Shown here: in pieces, positions 1 to 8,531 of the stretch
How positions within the stretch are numbered: the first letter of the stretch is position 1
Layout: each line of letters opens with the position of its first letter
NCBI RefSeq assembly: GCF_009617595.1
Contig: NZ_WIXK01000003.1
Coordinates: 124,001-188,000, forward strand
Length of the DNA: 64,000 nucleotides
From: Tritonibacter aquimaris
GTDB lineage: Bacteria > Pseudomonadota > Alphaproteobacteria > Rhodobacterales > Rhodobacteraceae
Reading direction: 5' to 3'
Translations under genes and position numbers: made by a program
The notes under the pieces: model-generated
Seen by the model: only the letters and a program-made list of their open reading frames with translations
What the model was told of the DNA's origin: nothing
Database searches by the model: none

Positions 1-557
1 GCCTGCAACGCCGCATGGCTCCAATCCCACCATGCAAGCGCCTGCAAACGCTCTGCGATCTGGTCATCAAATCGCTTGCGGATCAGCTGTGCCGTATTGC
101 CGCCCACAATGGTGTAAGGTGCCACGTCTTTTGTCACGATTGCGCCCGCTGCAACAATGGCACCGGTGCCAATCGTCACTTCGGGTTTGATCATCGCACC
201 ATGACCGATCCAGGTGTCATGGCCGATATGGGCAATCCGTCCTGCGCGTTTGGCAAACCAGGCCGCATCATCGCTTTCATCATCCCAATAAGACGCAGAG
301 CGATACAGGAAATGATGCAGTGAGGCTTTCTCGATCGGATGATCCGTCGCCCCAATGCGCACAAAACTTGCGATATTGCAGAACTTGCCAACGCGCACAT
401 TGGCCAGATCACAAAAGCGGTCACAATAGCTGTAATCGCCCATATTCACATGCGCGAGCCGCGTGCCCGCACCAATTTCCACATAGGCCCCAAGCACCGA
501 GCCGGAAATATGACACTCTGGGTGAACCACTGCTTCATCTGCCTGCAAACGCGCCAT
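1..557 (-). CDS. Phosphonate-cluster hexapeptide-repeat acyltransferase (3'-truncated by window)
   Basis: Reading leftward from an ATG at 557, the frame stays open to the window edge (185 codons, no stop). It shows left-handed beta-helix hexapeptide repeats such as [28 protein letters not shown] and a closing [14 protein letters not shown], with a histidine in the usual acetyl-transfer position. This matches the xenobiotic/chloramphenicol acetyltransferase-like group often encoded beside phosphonate (phn) genes (TIGR03308 type). The start is supported by an upstream GGAGAG. It follows phnE on the same strand but lies behind a terminator-like hairpin. The exact substrate is unknown; the phn context is the best clue. 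The C-terminus is outside the window. Confidence 0.83.
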   Translation of the reverse strand, partial: MARLQADEAVVHPECHISGSVLGAYVEIGAGTRLAHVNMGDYSYCDRFCDLANVRVGKFCNIASFVRIGATDHPIEKASLHHFLYRSASYWDDESDDAAWFAKRAGRIAHIGHDTWIGHGAMIKPEVTIGTGAIVAAGAIVTKDVAPYTIVGGNTAQLIRKRFDDQIAERLQALAWWDWSHAALQ

Positions 558-603
558 CTTGCTCTCCTATCTAGACGGGCCTCATTGAACGGAACCTCGC
601 CTG

Positions 604-632
604 CAAAAAAGGCGCGAGACTTCCCCCGCGCC
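604..632 (-). terminator. Rho-independent terminator after the phnE genes
   Basis: On the minus strand GGCGCG and CGCGCC (arms 627-632 and 611-616) enclose a 10-nt loop and are followed by a run of six T. It lies just past the stop of the last phnE and before the hexapeptide acyltransferase, so that gene needs readthrough or its own promoter. Confidence 0.7.
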
Positions 633-654
633 CTGTCATAACTTTGCTGCTGTA

Positions 655-1971
655 TTACTTGCCCTGGATCAGACGGCGGCGCAGCCAGCCCGAGAACCAA
701 TCCATCACAATCACCATCAAGATGATCAGCACGATGTAATAGGCCACCTCTTCCCAGTCCTTTTGGGTGATGATCGCCTGCGTCAGCAGAAGGCCAATAC
801 CACCCCCGGTGATCGCCCCAATGATGGTGGCGCTGCGGGTGTTGGATTCAAGGAAATACAAAAGCTGGCTGAGCAGAACCGGCGTCACCTGCGGCACCAC
901 GCCAAAGCGGTAGCGCTGAATGGGTTTTGCACCGGTGGATTGCACCCCTTCGATCTGTTTCTGATCCACGTTTTCCAACGCCTCGGAAAAGATCTTACCA
1001 AAGGTGCCGGTATCCGTGACCAGAATGGCCAGCGCACCGGTCAAAGGGCCCGGCCCAAAGGCGCGCGCCAGAACCACAGTCCAGATCAGGCTGTCCACAC
1101 CACGCACAAAGTCAAACAGGCGACGGGTGGCAAAACGCAGCGCCTTGATCGGCATAAAGTTACGCGTCGCCAGAAAGGCCAGCGGCAACGCGATAATACC
1201 CGCCCCCAATGTGCCAAGGAACGCCATCAGCAGGGTTTCCGCCAAAGCCCAGGCCACATCGCTGTGACGCCACATCTTATTGTTCCAGATGTCGCTCAGG
1301 ATCGCACCCGCTTCACCGCTGACCGCCTTGCCCATCACCTGGCCAAAGCTGAGCCCGTGATAATCACTGTCGAGGGTAAAGAAAAACAGCTCCCAGCCCG
1401 CAAAATACCGGAACACCTCGGACCGGTTGCGTGTCACGGTCAGACGGCCCGCATCGGTTTTGATGGTCATACGGTTGCGCGACAGGTTGATGAAATCGGG
1501 CACATCCCCGGCAGGCAGCTCGGCCTGAATGCCCTGGCTGCGCGACGGCGTTGCCTGCACGGTGCCATAGCCTGGAATGTCATATTCAATGGTTTCAGAA
1601 CCAAAACGCACCTCGTGACCATCTTCCAGATCAATCACGGTGGTTTCACCCAGGCTCACCCACTCAGGTGACGTGCCTTCGGCATAGGCGCCCTTGCGCT
1701 CGCCCTCGATTGCAATGCTCACGGCGCCATTGCGGTTGTCGCGGGTCACATGGGTCTTGTAGCTGTAGCTGTCGCTAACCAGTGTCTTGGCGTTCTCCAT
1801 ATCCGCCTTGGCCCAAAGCGCAGGCACTTCAAAGGCAAAGAACACATATACAAGATACAGCAGCACCAGAATGGGCAGGCCGAAATTCATCATCCGTTTG
1901 CGCGCAAATAGCGTGCGCATGTCGGATTTGATGCCGTTTACATCAATCGGGTTTGTATCCAGAGCACTCAT
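655..1971 (-). CDS. phnE: Phosphonate ABC transporter permease PhnE (long form)
   Basis: Inner-membrane permease of the phosphonate importer. At 438 residues it is much longer than a typical PhnE (about 270). After a first membrane segment (about residues 27-45) comes a roughly 190-residue hydrophilic stretch, then a standard BPD_transp_1 core with 5-6 membrane segments and an EAA-like loop near SALIWTVVLARAFGPG to GAKPIQRYRFG. The start at 1971 was chosen because it overlaps the stop of the upstream phnE by 4 bp (ATGA); upstream extension would run 27 residues into that gene. Second of two adjacent permeases that probably pair as a heterodimer. Confidence 0.92.
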   Translation of the reverse strand: MSALDTNPIDVNGIKSDMRTLFARKRMMNFGLPILVLLYLVYVFFAFEVPALWAKADMENAKTLVSDSYSYKTHVTRDNRNGAVSIAIEGERKGAYAEGTSPEWVSLGETTVIDLEDGHEVRFGSETIEYDIPGYGTVQATPSRSQGIQAELPAGDVPDFINLSRNRMTIKTDAGRLTVTRNRSEVFRYFAGWELFFFTLDSDYHGLSFGQVMGKAVSGEAGAILSDIWNNKMWRHSDVAWALAETLLMAFLGTLGAGIIALPLAFLATRNFMPIKALRFATRRLFDFVRGVDSLIWTVVLARAFGPGPLTGALAILVTDTGTFGKIFSEALENVDQKQIEGVQSTGAKPIQRYRFGVVPQVTPVLLSQLLYFLESNTRSATIIGAITGGGIGLLLTQAIITQKDWEEVAYYIVLIILMVIVMDWFSGWLRRRLIQGK

Positions 1972-2849
1972 GCTTTTGCTCCATTTCCAGCACCGTGGGT
2001 CAGACGGTTGCGCATGTAAGACGACAGCTGATCCACTGCCACGATGGTACAAAACAGGATGAGGAAGATCGCCGCGGCTTCATCATAACGCCCCTGCCCC
2101 CAGGACATGGCGTTTTTCAGCTCATAGCCAATGCCGCCAGCACCTACAAAACCCAGGATCGCCGAGGCACGGATGTTGATCTCAAATCGCAGCAGCGCAT
2201 AAGACACATAGTTCGGCCCCACCTGCGGCAACACACCCAAAAGCATCCGCTGCGCCCAGCTCGCCCCAACAGAGGACAGGCCCTCAACCGGTTTCAGCGA
2301 GGCGTTTTCGTTTACTTCGGAAAACAGCTTGCCCAGCGCGCCCGCGGTGTGCAGCGCAATCGCCAGCATCGCAGGCACCGGCCCGCCGCCAATCACAAAG
2401 ATCAGCACCAGCGCAATGACGATCTCAGGGATCGCACGCATGGTATCAGAGACGCGGCGAAACACCGGGATAAGCCGGGGCCAAGGCGCCATGCCACGGG
2501 TCGCCAGAAGCGACAGCAAGATCCCAAACAGTACCCCGAACAGGGTAGAGGCCGCGGCAATATTCAACGTTTCAATCAGTGCAGGCAGGAAGTGAACAAT
2601 CAGCCCTGGCAGCTCAGCAACCTTTTCAGATGCTTCGCTCAGAACTTCGCCGGGATAATCAAAGACATGGGTAATCCCATCCCAGAAAGATCCGGCATTG
2701 CGCTCATCAGCGGTGCGAAACCCCGCCACCATCATCGCCACGAAAATGGCCAGCAATATGCCACCATACAGCCGTTTGCGCTGGGTCAGCGCCACATAGT
2801 CATCGCGGATTTCACGCACGGTCAGCCCGGCGGCCCCTGTGTCAACCAT
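1968..2849 (-). CDS. phnE: Phosphonate ABC transporter permease PhnE
   Basis: 293-residue inner-membrane permease with a short cytoplasmic N-terminus, one membrane segment near residues 28-48 and a C-terminal BPD_transp_1 core carrying the EAA-type loop (ASLKPVEGLSSVGASWAQRM). It passes the substrate bound by PhnD and is energised by PhnC. It is translationally coupled to the next phnE (4-bp overlap) and separated from phnD by a 119-bp gap holding a terminator-like hairpin, consistent with making more PhnD than permease. The normal length and clear family pattern leave little doubt. Confidence 0.93.
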   Translation of the reverse strand: MVDTGAAGLTVREIRDDYVALTQRKRLYGGILLAIFVAMMVAGFRTADERNAGSFWDGITHVFDYPGEVLSEASEKVAELPGLIVHFLPALIETLNIAAASTLFGVLFGILLSLLATRGMAPWPRLIPVFRRVSDTMRAIPEIVIALVLIFVIGGGPVPAMLAIALHTAGALGKLFSEVNENASLKPVEGLSSVGASWAQRMLLGVLPQVGPNYVSYALLRFEINIRASAILGFVGAGGIGYELKNAMSWGQGRYDEAAAIFLILFCTIVAVDQLSSYMRNRLTHGAGNGAKA

Positions 2850-2915
2850 CAGAAAACCTCAGCCATTCACATCGTCCTGCTCTTGGGGCCCATAGATCTT
2901 GCGCAGGGCCCATAC

Positions 2916-2952
2916 GAAAAATTGCGGGGCCCGGCTGATGCTGGACCCCGCA
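2916..2952 (-). terminator. Intercistronic hairpin / attenuator between phnD and phnE
   Basis: Minus-strand TGCGGGGTCC pairs with GGGCCCCGCA (10 bp with one G-U; arms 2943-2952 and 2923-2932) around a 10-nt loop, followed by AATTTTT. It probably acts as partial terminator or 3' stabiliser of the phnCD message. Confidence 0.5.
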
Positions 2953-2968
2953 GATAGTGGTGCTAAAA

Positions 2969-3874
2969 TTACTTGGATTTCAGCTTACGTGCTTCGATGA
3001 TCGACAGGTATGCATCGTGGGTGATCGGGTCAAAGCCCAGCGATTCACCAGCAGAGATTGCATAGGTGCAGTCTTTATCCTGCTCATACATGCCATCGAT
3101 CAGAGCGGTCATCTTTGCTTTTACGTCTGTAGGCAGCGCGGTGCGCAGAACAACAGGGCCTTCCGGGATCGGAGCCGAGCGCCAGATTTCAACCAGATCG
3201 TTCATGTCGATCAGGCCAGCATCAACCGCTTTGCGCAGCGCGCCAGAGTTGAAACCATCTTCCCATTCACCCTGACCGTCAGCCCAGGTTACGCCGCCGT
3301 CGATGTCGCCGTTGTTAACCGCAACGATGGTCTGCTCGTGACCGCCGGTGAATTTCACTTCGTCGAAGTACTCACCGGATTCCATGGTGATGCCTTCTTT
3401 ATAAGTCGGGATCTCGATCGATGGGATCAGGTAGCCAGAGGTGGAGTTCGGATCACCAAAGCCAAAGACCTTGCCCTGCATCGCGTCGATGCTGTCGATG
3501 CCGCTGTCTTTGCGGGCAAAACCGATGGAGTGGTAGCCGTAGGAACCATCCAGGTTGATCTTAACCAGAACCGGCTCAACCGCTTCAGGATCAGACAGGA
3601 AGGTCTTTGCATAACCGGATGCACCCAACCATGCCATGTCGATGCTGCCGCCCAGCAGACCCTGGATAACACCGTTGTAATCCGCAGGTGCAAACAGTTT
3701 GGTTTCTACGCCCAGCGCTTCTTCGGTGTAGGCGCGCAGGCACTCATAAGAATTCAGACGGTCTTGCGCGTTTTCGCCACCCAGGATGCCGATGCGGAAT
3801 TCGGTGATGCCTTCTGCCAGAACTGGGCTGGTCAGCGCGGTGGTGGCCAGAACGGCCGCGATTACGTTTTTCAT
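2969..3874 (-). CDS. phnD: Phosphonate ABC transporter substrate-binding protein PhnD
   Basis: Periplasmic binding protein of 301 residues. Residues 1-20 form a signal peptide ending SPVLA, followed by the family pattern FRIGILGGENAQDRL. The stretch GVWA/TWADGQGEWEDG and the segment VILGASGYAK-like (MAWLGASGYAKTF) are typical of PhnD, which captures alkylphosphonates or related P compounds. It sits between phnC and phnE in the standard order. Strong expression is suggested by the hairpin that follows. The exact ligand (2-aminoethylphosphonate, phosphite or other) cannot be read from sequence. Confidence 0.95.
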   Translation of the reverse strand: MKNVIAAVLATTALTSPVLAEGITEFRIGILGGENAQDRLNSYECLRAYTEEALGVETKLFAPADYNGVIQGLLGGSIDMAWLGASGYAKTFLSDPEAVEPVLVKINLDGSYGYHSIGFARKDSGIDSIDAMQGKVFGFGDPNSTSGYLIPSIEIPTYKEGITMESGEYFDEVKFTGGHEQTIVAVNNGDIDGGVTWADGQGEWEDGFNSGALRKAVDAGLIDMNDLVEIWRSAPIPEGPVVLRTALPTDVKAKMTALIDGMYEQDKDCTYAISAGESLGFDPITHDAYLSIIEARKLKSK

Positions 3875-3939
3875 CTCAAAAGATCTCCAGGTTGTCCCCC
3901 AAAGCGCAGATGCCTTGGGAAGGATGAAAAAAGGGAAAT

Positions 3940-4761
3940 TTATTCAGCTGGAACCGCCGCGCTATATTCGCCTTCGGTCTTTTCCAGTGTTTCGATCTCG
4001 GTGGATGTGGCCGCCTCGGAAAACTCATCGCCCGCGCCATAGATCTCGCGTGCAACACCCGTGGTCAGCTGCTCGGGCAGACCGTCAAACACAATGCGCC
4101 CATCACGCATGCCCACCACCCGGTCGCAATAGCGGCGCGCAGTGTCGAGCGTGTGCAGGTTGGCGACAACAGTACGGCCATCTTCTTCGTGGATGCGACG
4201 TAGCGCCTGCATCACGGTCTGTGCGTTCATCGGGTCAAGCGACGCAATCGGCTCATCCGCCAGAATGATCTTGGGATCCTGCATCAGGGCACGGGCAATC
4301 GCCACACGCTGCTGCTGACCACCCGAAAGCGCCTCGGCGCGTTTGGCGGCATGTTCAGCAATGCCCAGACGCTCCAGAATATCAATGGCGCGGTGAATAT
4401 CCTGCATTGGATACAGGTTGAACATGGTCGTCAGGGTAGAGCGCTGATTGAGCTTCCCATGCAGCACATTGGAGACCACATCCATACGCGGCACCAGGTT
4501 GAACTGCTGGAAGATCATCGCACATTCGGACTGCCACTTGCGTTTTGCAGCGCCGGTCAACGTGGTGACTTCACGACCTTCAAACAGGATCGATCCCTCG
4601 GTGGCATCCCCAAGACGGTTGATCATCCGCAACAGCGTCGACTTGCCCGCACCAGAGCGACCGATAATGCCAAGCATACAAGGCTTGTCGATCTCCAGCG
4701 TTGCGCTGTCGACCGCGATTTTGTCACCAAACCGTTTGGTAAGTTTATTAATGCGCAGCAC
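3940..4761 (-). CDS. phnC: Phosphonate ABC transporter ATP-binding protein PhnC
   Basis: Cytoplasmic ATPase, 273 residues. Walker A GRSGAGKS is at residues 34-41, Q-loop [13 protein letters not shown] follows, then the signature LSGGQQQR, Walker [14 protein letters not shown] and the H-loop in VVANLHTLD. The C-terminal 30 residues after YGAGDEF are an extra acidic tail. It is the first gene of the phn uptake operon and reads away from a 300-bp spacer that holds a candidate Pho box. Confidence 0.95.
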   Translation of the reverse strand: MLRINKLTKRFGDKIAVDSATLEIDKPCMLGIIGRSGAGKSTLLRMINRLGDATEGSILFEGREVTTLTGAAKRKWQSECAMIFQQFNLVPRMDVVSNVLHGKLNQRSTLTTMFNLYPMQDIHRAIDILERLGIAEHAAKRAEALSGGQQQRVAIARALMQDPKIILADEPIASLDPMNAQTVMQALRRIHEEDGRTVVANLHTLDTARRYCDRVVGMRDGRIVFDGLPEQLTTGVAREIYGAGDEFSEAATSTEIETLEKTEGEYSAAVPAE

Positions 4762-4810
4762 GTGCCACCCCCATCTATCTTGCAGGGGGTATTACGGTGC
4801 GTGCTCAACA

Positions 4811-4846
4811 CATTTGTGACGCAAGAATTAAAATTTTATGACACAG
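4811..4846 (-). promoter_or_regulatory. Candidate Pho box upstream of phnC
   Basis: On the minus strand two similar 11-mers, GTGTCATAAAA and GCGTCACAAAT, lie exactly 22 bp apart in AT-rich sequence, 50-85 bp before phnC. PhoB sites are tandem 11-bp units resembling CTGTCAT, so the phase fits, but the unit between the two matches is poor. Confidence 0.3.
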
Positions 4847-4964
4847 CGCCATACTTAAAAATGGCCTAGTTACGCCCATTTACGCAAAGCCATTGAAAAT
4901 TAGATACAAAATGCAGCCACCTATTCACGCCACATCCAACAACTCGTCACAAACACATTACAAA

Positions 4965-4998
4965 AGCAAAAGACCACCGTCTCCGGTGGCCCTTTTTT
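4965..4998. terminator. Bidirectional terminator after rpe
   Basis: CCACCG and CGGTGG (4974-4979 and 4984-4989) form a tight stem with a 4-nt loop. A T run follows on the plus strand and TCTTTTGCTTTT on the minus strand. It lies downstream of rpe, which is transcribed leftward. Confidence 0.65.
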
Positions 4999-5061
4999 TA
5001 CAACCGCGAGTCACATAACTCTGCAACGCTTAGAAGGTTGTGTTGATTTAATTGGCTTCGC

Positions 5062-5751
5062 TCAGGTCCAGCTGCCTTCAGCTGCGGCACGGATCGCTTT
5101 GATGTTCTCGCCGTAAACCTCAGGCTGGGCAACCGAGCCACCGCGGAACACCGCAGAGCCCGCAACCAAAACATCCGCCCCGGCTTCTGCCACCAGCGGC
5201 GCGGTTTTGGGATCAACACCACCGTCGATTTCAATATGCACCGGACGATCGCCAATCATCGAACGCAGCTGGCGCACCTTGCCAGTCATATCGATGAACT
5301 TCTGGCCACCAAAGCCCGGGTTCACTGTCATCACACAGATCAGATCGGTGAGATCCAGCAGATGCTGCACCGCTTCGGCCGGGGTGCCTGGGTTCAACGC
5401 GACACCCGCTTTCATGCCTGCTGCGCGAATGGCCTGCAGCGTGCGGTGGATATGGGGGCCTGCTTCAATGTGGGCGGTCAGAACATCAGCGCCCGCATCC
5501 GCATAGGCATCGATATACTGATCCACCGGCGAGATCATCAGATGCACATCCATCACGGTTTTCACATGCGGACGGAACGCTTTCACCGCCTGCGGACCAA
5601 AGGTGAGGTTGGGTACAAAATGACCATCCATCACATCCACATGGACCCAATCGGCCCCCTGTGATTCAATGGCCTGGATTTCCTGGCCGAAGTTGGCGAA
5701 ATCAGCCGACAGGATTGAAGGCGCGATCTTGATCTTGCGGTCAAAGGACAT
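5062..5751 (-). CDS. rpe: Ribulose-phosphate 3-epimerase
   Basis: TIM-barrel enzyme interconverting ribulose-5-phosphate and xylulose-5-phosphate in the pentose phosphate pathway, 229 residues from the chosen start. Diagnostic stretches are IAPSILSADFANFG at the N-terminus, HVDVMDGHFVPNLTFGP (metal-binding His/Asp), MTVNPGFGGQKF and the phosphate-binding IEIDGGVDP and VAGSAVF. An ATG three codons earlier (5760) exists, but the GGA element is spaced better for 5751. It appears monocistronic, with its own terminator. Confidence 0.95.
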   Translation of the reverse strand: MSFDRKIKIAPSILSADFANFGQEIQAIESQGADWVHVDVMDGHFVPNLTFGPQAVKAFRPHVKTVMDVHLMISPVDQYIDAYADAGADVLTAHIEAGPHIHRTLQAIRAAGMKAGVALNPGTPAEAVQHLLDLTDLICVMTVNPGFGGQKFIDMTGKVRQLRSMIGDRPVHIEIDGGVDPKTAPLVAEAGADVLVAGSAVFRGGSVAQPEVYGENIKAIRAAAEGSWT

Positions 5752-5963
5752 GAGCAGCATTCCAGATATATATATGAGTGTTTGCGCTCTCTATATAACG
5801 TCTCCCGTCAGGGAAACAGCGAAAATCCCCCTATCCTCTCATAGGTCCCCTGATACGCCCCCTCACCCAATCCCAACAGCTGCACCTTTCGTCGCAGCAC
5901 TCTATCATTGCGCGCATCGCCCCCATGGGCCATGATCTGCAAACCTGACCGGAGTGAAAACCC

Positions 5964-6419
5964 ATGCGCAAATTCCTTGTTGTTTTGGATGATAGCCGCG
6001 AATGCCTCAATGCGATGCGCTTTGCTGCGATGCGGGCCGCACACACCGGTGGTGGCGTGACCATCCTGTCAATCATCCCCCCGGATGAGTTCAACCACTG
6101 GATTGGCGTGGCCGAAGTGATGCGCGAAGAAACCCGTGAACGCATCGTGGCCCATTATGAAGTCTTCGCCAAATGGATGCGCGACCGTCAGAATGTCGAC
6201 CCCGAGCTTGTCATCCGCGAAGGCGACGCCGTGCCGGAAATTCTTGGCCAGATTTCAGATGACCCGGACATTGGCGTCTTGGTGCTTGGCGCTGGCAATG
6301 AACGCACCGGCCCCGGCCCGCTGGTCAGCCAGCTGTCAAAATCATCAGGCAGCCTGCCCGTGCCCGTCACCATCGTGCCCGGCGATCTTTCCAAAGAAAA
6401 GCTTGAGGCGATCACCTAG
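5964..6419 (+). CDS. Universal stress protein, UspA family
   Basis: 151-residue cytoplasmic protein of the UspA fold. It begins KFLVVLDDSREC, the usual first beta strand with the ATP-contacting Asp. It ends with a nucleotide-binding pattern: VLGAGNERTGPGPLV, then SGSLPVPVTIVPG. This suggests an ATP-binding Usp. A GGAG precedes the ATG. It stands alone between rpe and the convergent CGNR gene. Its precise stress role is unknown. Confidence 0.86.
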   Translation: MRKFLVVLDDSRECLNAMRFAAMRAAHTGGGVTILSIIPPDEFNHWIGVAEVMREETRERIVAHYEVFAKWMRDRQNVDPELVIREGDAVPEILGQISDDPDIGVLVLGAGNERTGPGPLVSQLSKSSGSLPVPVTIVPGDLSKEKLEAIT

Positions 6420-6474
6420 GTACCACAGCTCCAACGGCATGGATCTTTGCAACTGTGGCTGACTTTGGGACCTG

Positions 6475-7056
6475 TCATTTACGAGCCCGGTGCGCTTTGA
6501 CCTTGGCGCGGTTGCCACAGATCGCCATCGAGCACCAGCGGCGGCGGTTGTTGCGTGACGTATCGCGGAACCAATAGGTGCAGGTTGGCCCGTCGCACTG
6601 GCGCACCCGCTCCCCCTCGTTCAGACAAATCAGCTCAGCGATTTCAACCGCAACCCGCACCAGCAGGTCATCGCCACATTCATAGCGCGGCTCAAACCGC
6701 ATCGCCTTGCTGCCGCACTCATGGGTTTCGACCTTATAGTGGCCGGTGACATCGCGCATGATTTCATTCAGCTTTGAAAGAAATGTCTCGCTCTGCTCAT
6801 GCAGATTGTCGCGAAACAGCTCCCGAAGGCTGCGCACCTTTGCAGCAGCTGCGTCAAGTTCTTCGGCAGAGATCGACGCCAGCACCTCTTGGCCCTGCGC
6901 AGCACTCAAAAGTCCGACTGCTTCCATCCAGGACACAAATTCAGCACCGTTCACCAACCAGTCCATCTCATCGCCATAAGGCGCGCCGATCGAGTTCAGC
7001 ACCTCCAGACCTTTGTGGTCAGCAATCAGATAGGGAGCGGGGAGATTTGACGCCAT
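6475..7056 (-). CDS. CGNR zinc-finger protein (ABATE domain), probable transcription regulator
   Basis: 193 residues. An N-terminal ABATE-type domain (about 1-140) is followed by a C-terminal treble-clef zinc finger with Cys at 154, 159, 175 and 180 and the name-giving CGNR at 180-183, then a basic tail (AKVKAHRARK). Proteins of this family are thought to be DNA-binding stress regulators. It is transcribed away from the azoreductase gene, and the 154-bp space between them holds a long perfect dyad. That arrangement suggests autoregulation and control of the neighbour, which is inference. Confidence 0.9.
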   Translation of the reverse strand: MASNLPAPYLIADHKGLEVLNSIGAPYGDEMDWLVNGAEFVSWMEAVGLLSAAQGQEVLASISAEELDAAAAKVRSLRELFRDNLHEQSETFLSKLNEIMRDVTGHYKVETHECGSKAMRFEPRYECGDDLLVRVAVEIAELICLNEGERVRQCDGPTCTYWFRDTSRNNRRRWCSMAICGNRAKVKAHRARK

Positions 7057-7108
7057 ATGTGCACCTTACTTTAGAAAAGATATTACAGCTTTCAGCCAGA
7101 ACGTTCAC

Positions 7109-7146
7109 AACTCTGTTAGGGTTGCTGCAACTTACATAACAGAGTT
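7109..7146. promoter_or_regulatory. Nested inverted repeat, candidate operator between CGNR regulator and azoR
   Basis: AACTCTGTTA (7109-7118) and its exact complement TAACAGAGTT (7137-7146) flank an inner palindrome GTTGC-T-GCAAC (7121-7131). A TTGACA -35-like hexamer at 7146-7151 overlaps the right arm and points toward azoR, so binding would occlude that promoter. Confidence 0.5.
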
Positions 7147-7210
7147 TGACAAGTTCCGCGAGTCTTGAGTAACCATTCAAGCACACACTAGACAGTTACG
7201 GAGACAATCC

Positions 7211-7825
7211 ATGACCAAACTGCTGCATATCATTGCATCCCCCCGTGGTGCGGAATCAAAGTCCAACGCGCTGGCGGCGGCTTTTGTCGAATCTCAGAAA
7301 GAGAAGAATCCAGGCCTGGAAGTGGACGTTCTGGACCTTTTTGCCGAAGATCTGCCCGCATTTGACGGCGATCCAGCCGCGGCAAAAATGACTTTCTTCG
7401 GCGTTGGCGAAATGGACCCGGCGAAAGAAAAAGCCTGGGATCAGGTTGCTTCGATCACACAACGCTTTATGGCGGCTGACCACATTGTGATCGGTGCCCC
7501 CATGTGGAACGGCGGCGTGTCTTACCGTCTGAAGCATTACATCGACATCATCACCCAGCCTGGCATGCTGTTTGGCTTTGATCCGGAAAAAGGCTACTTT
7601 GGCCTTCTGGAAAACAAAAAAGCCACTCTGGTTGTGTCTTCTGGCGTCTGGGCGCCCGGTGCAGATGCGAAATACGGCACCGACTTCCACTCCAACTACC
7701 TTGAGTGGTGGCTGCAGACCATCGGCATCAACGATGTAAACACCGTGCGCTACCAGCCTTCGCTGCTGACACAGGATCCGCAGGCCGGTTACGACGCTGC
7801 ACTGGCCGAGCTGAAAGCCCTGTAA
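7211..7825 (+). CDS. azoR: FMN-dependent NADH-azoreductase / quinone reductase AzoR
   Basis: Flavodoxin-fold oxidoreductase of 204 residues. The N-terminus LLHIIASPRGAESKSNALA gives the FMN phosphate loop, and APMWNGGVSYRLKHYID is the conserved FMN/isoalloxazine contact of the AzoR/AcpD family. The family reduces quinones and azo compounds with NADH and protects against thiol and electrophile stress. GGAGA precedes the ATG. It is divergent from the CGNR regulator, whose putative operator overlaps the promoter, and is followed by a strong terminator. Confidence 0.9.
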   Translation: MTKLLHIIASPRGAESKSNALAAAFVESQKEKNPGLEVDVLDLFAEDLPAFDGDPAAAKMTFFGVGEMDPAKEKAWDQVASITQRFMAADHIVIGAPMWNGGVSYRLKHYIDIITQPGMLFGFDPEKGYFGLLENKKATLVVSSGVWAPGADAKYGTDFHSNYLEWWLQTIGINDVNTVRYQPSLLTQDPQAGYDAALAELKAL

Positions 7826-7857
7826 AGCGCGCTTTTTGCAAAACCATCGCAATTTCA

Positions 7858-7890
7858 AGAGACGGCTGCGCCCTGCGGCCGTCTTTTTTA
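7858..7890 (+). terminator. Terminator after azoR
   Basis: GACGGC (7861-7866) pairs with GCCGTC (7878-7883) and is followed by six T. Confidence 0.8.
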
Positions 7891-7967
7891 ATTTAGAATG
7901 GTTCCAAAACTTGACTTTTGGCCCACCACCCGTCATATCCGTGAGACACTCAGACGGAGGCTTCCGC

Positions 7968-8531
7968 ATGTTCATTCAAACAGAATCCACCCCCAACCCG
8001 GCAACGCTCAAATTCCTGCCCGGGCAAGAGGTACTGGGCGCTGGCACCGCTGACTTCCAGTCCGCTGCCGCTGCGGAAAAATCCCCCCTCGCCAGCCGTA
8101 TCTTTGCGGTTGAAGGCGTTGTTGGCGTGTTCTTCGGCCACGACTTTGTAACCGTCACCAAGGCGGAAAACGTGGAATGGGATCACATCAAACCTGCGAT
8201 CCTTGGCGCGGTGATGGAACATTACCAATCCGGCCAACCGGTGATGGCAGATGGTGCCGAACAGGCCCCTGCCCATGCGGAACACAGCGGCGAAGACGCA
8301 GACGTGGTCAACCAGATCAAAGAACTCTTGGACAGCCGCGTGCGCCCGGCCGTGGCCCAGGACGGCGGTGATATCACCTTCCACGGTTTTGATCGTGGCG
8401 TGGTCTATCTGCACATGCAAGGCGCCTGCGCCAACTGCCCCTCGTCAACATTGACCCTGAAAATGGGCATTGAAAACCTGCTGCGCCACTACATCCCCGA
8501 AGTGGTAGAGGTGCGCCCGGTTGCCGTCTGA
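7968..8531 (+). CDS. Nfu-type Fe-S scaffold/carrier protein (NifU C-terminal domain)
   Basis: 187 residues, start fixed by GGAGG seven bases before the ATG at 7968. The N-terminal Nfu_N domain (MFIQTESTPNPATLKFLPG) is followed by a NifU C-terminal domain after about residue 105, with the cluster-ligating CxxC in GACANCPSST near the end. Such proteins carry [4Fe-4S] clusters to apo-enzymes; aconitase and the Fe-S subunit of complex II are typical clients. It overlaps tsaB by 11 bp, indicating an operon with tsaB and rimI. Confidence 0.93.
   Translation: MFIQTESTPNPATLKFLPGQEVLGAGTADFQSAAAAEKSPLASRIFAVEGVVGVFFGHDFVTVTKAENVEWDHIKPAILGAVMEHYQSGQPVMADGAEQAPAHAEHSGEDADVVNQIKELLDSRVRPAVAQDGGDITFHGFDRGVVYLHMQGACANCPSSTLTLKMGIENLLRHYIPEVVEVRPVAV

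Larger units (their letters stand above)
4762..5061. other. Intergenic spacer between rpe and phnC
   Basis: About 300 bp without a convincing ORF. It holds the phnC promoter region with the candidate Pho box on its left side and a bidirectional terminator near 4965-4998 on its right. Nothing else was recognised. Confidence 0.6.

Noticed and set aside
763-1671. 302-codon plus-strand ORF
   Set aside because: Lies antisense within phnE, rich in His/Arg/Gln, no domain; a shadow of GC-rich codon bias.
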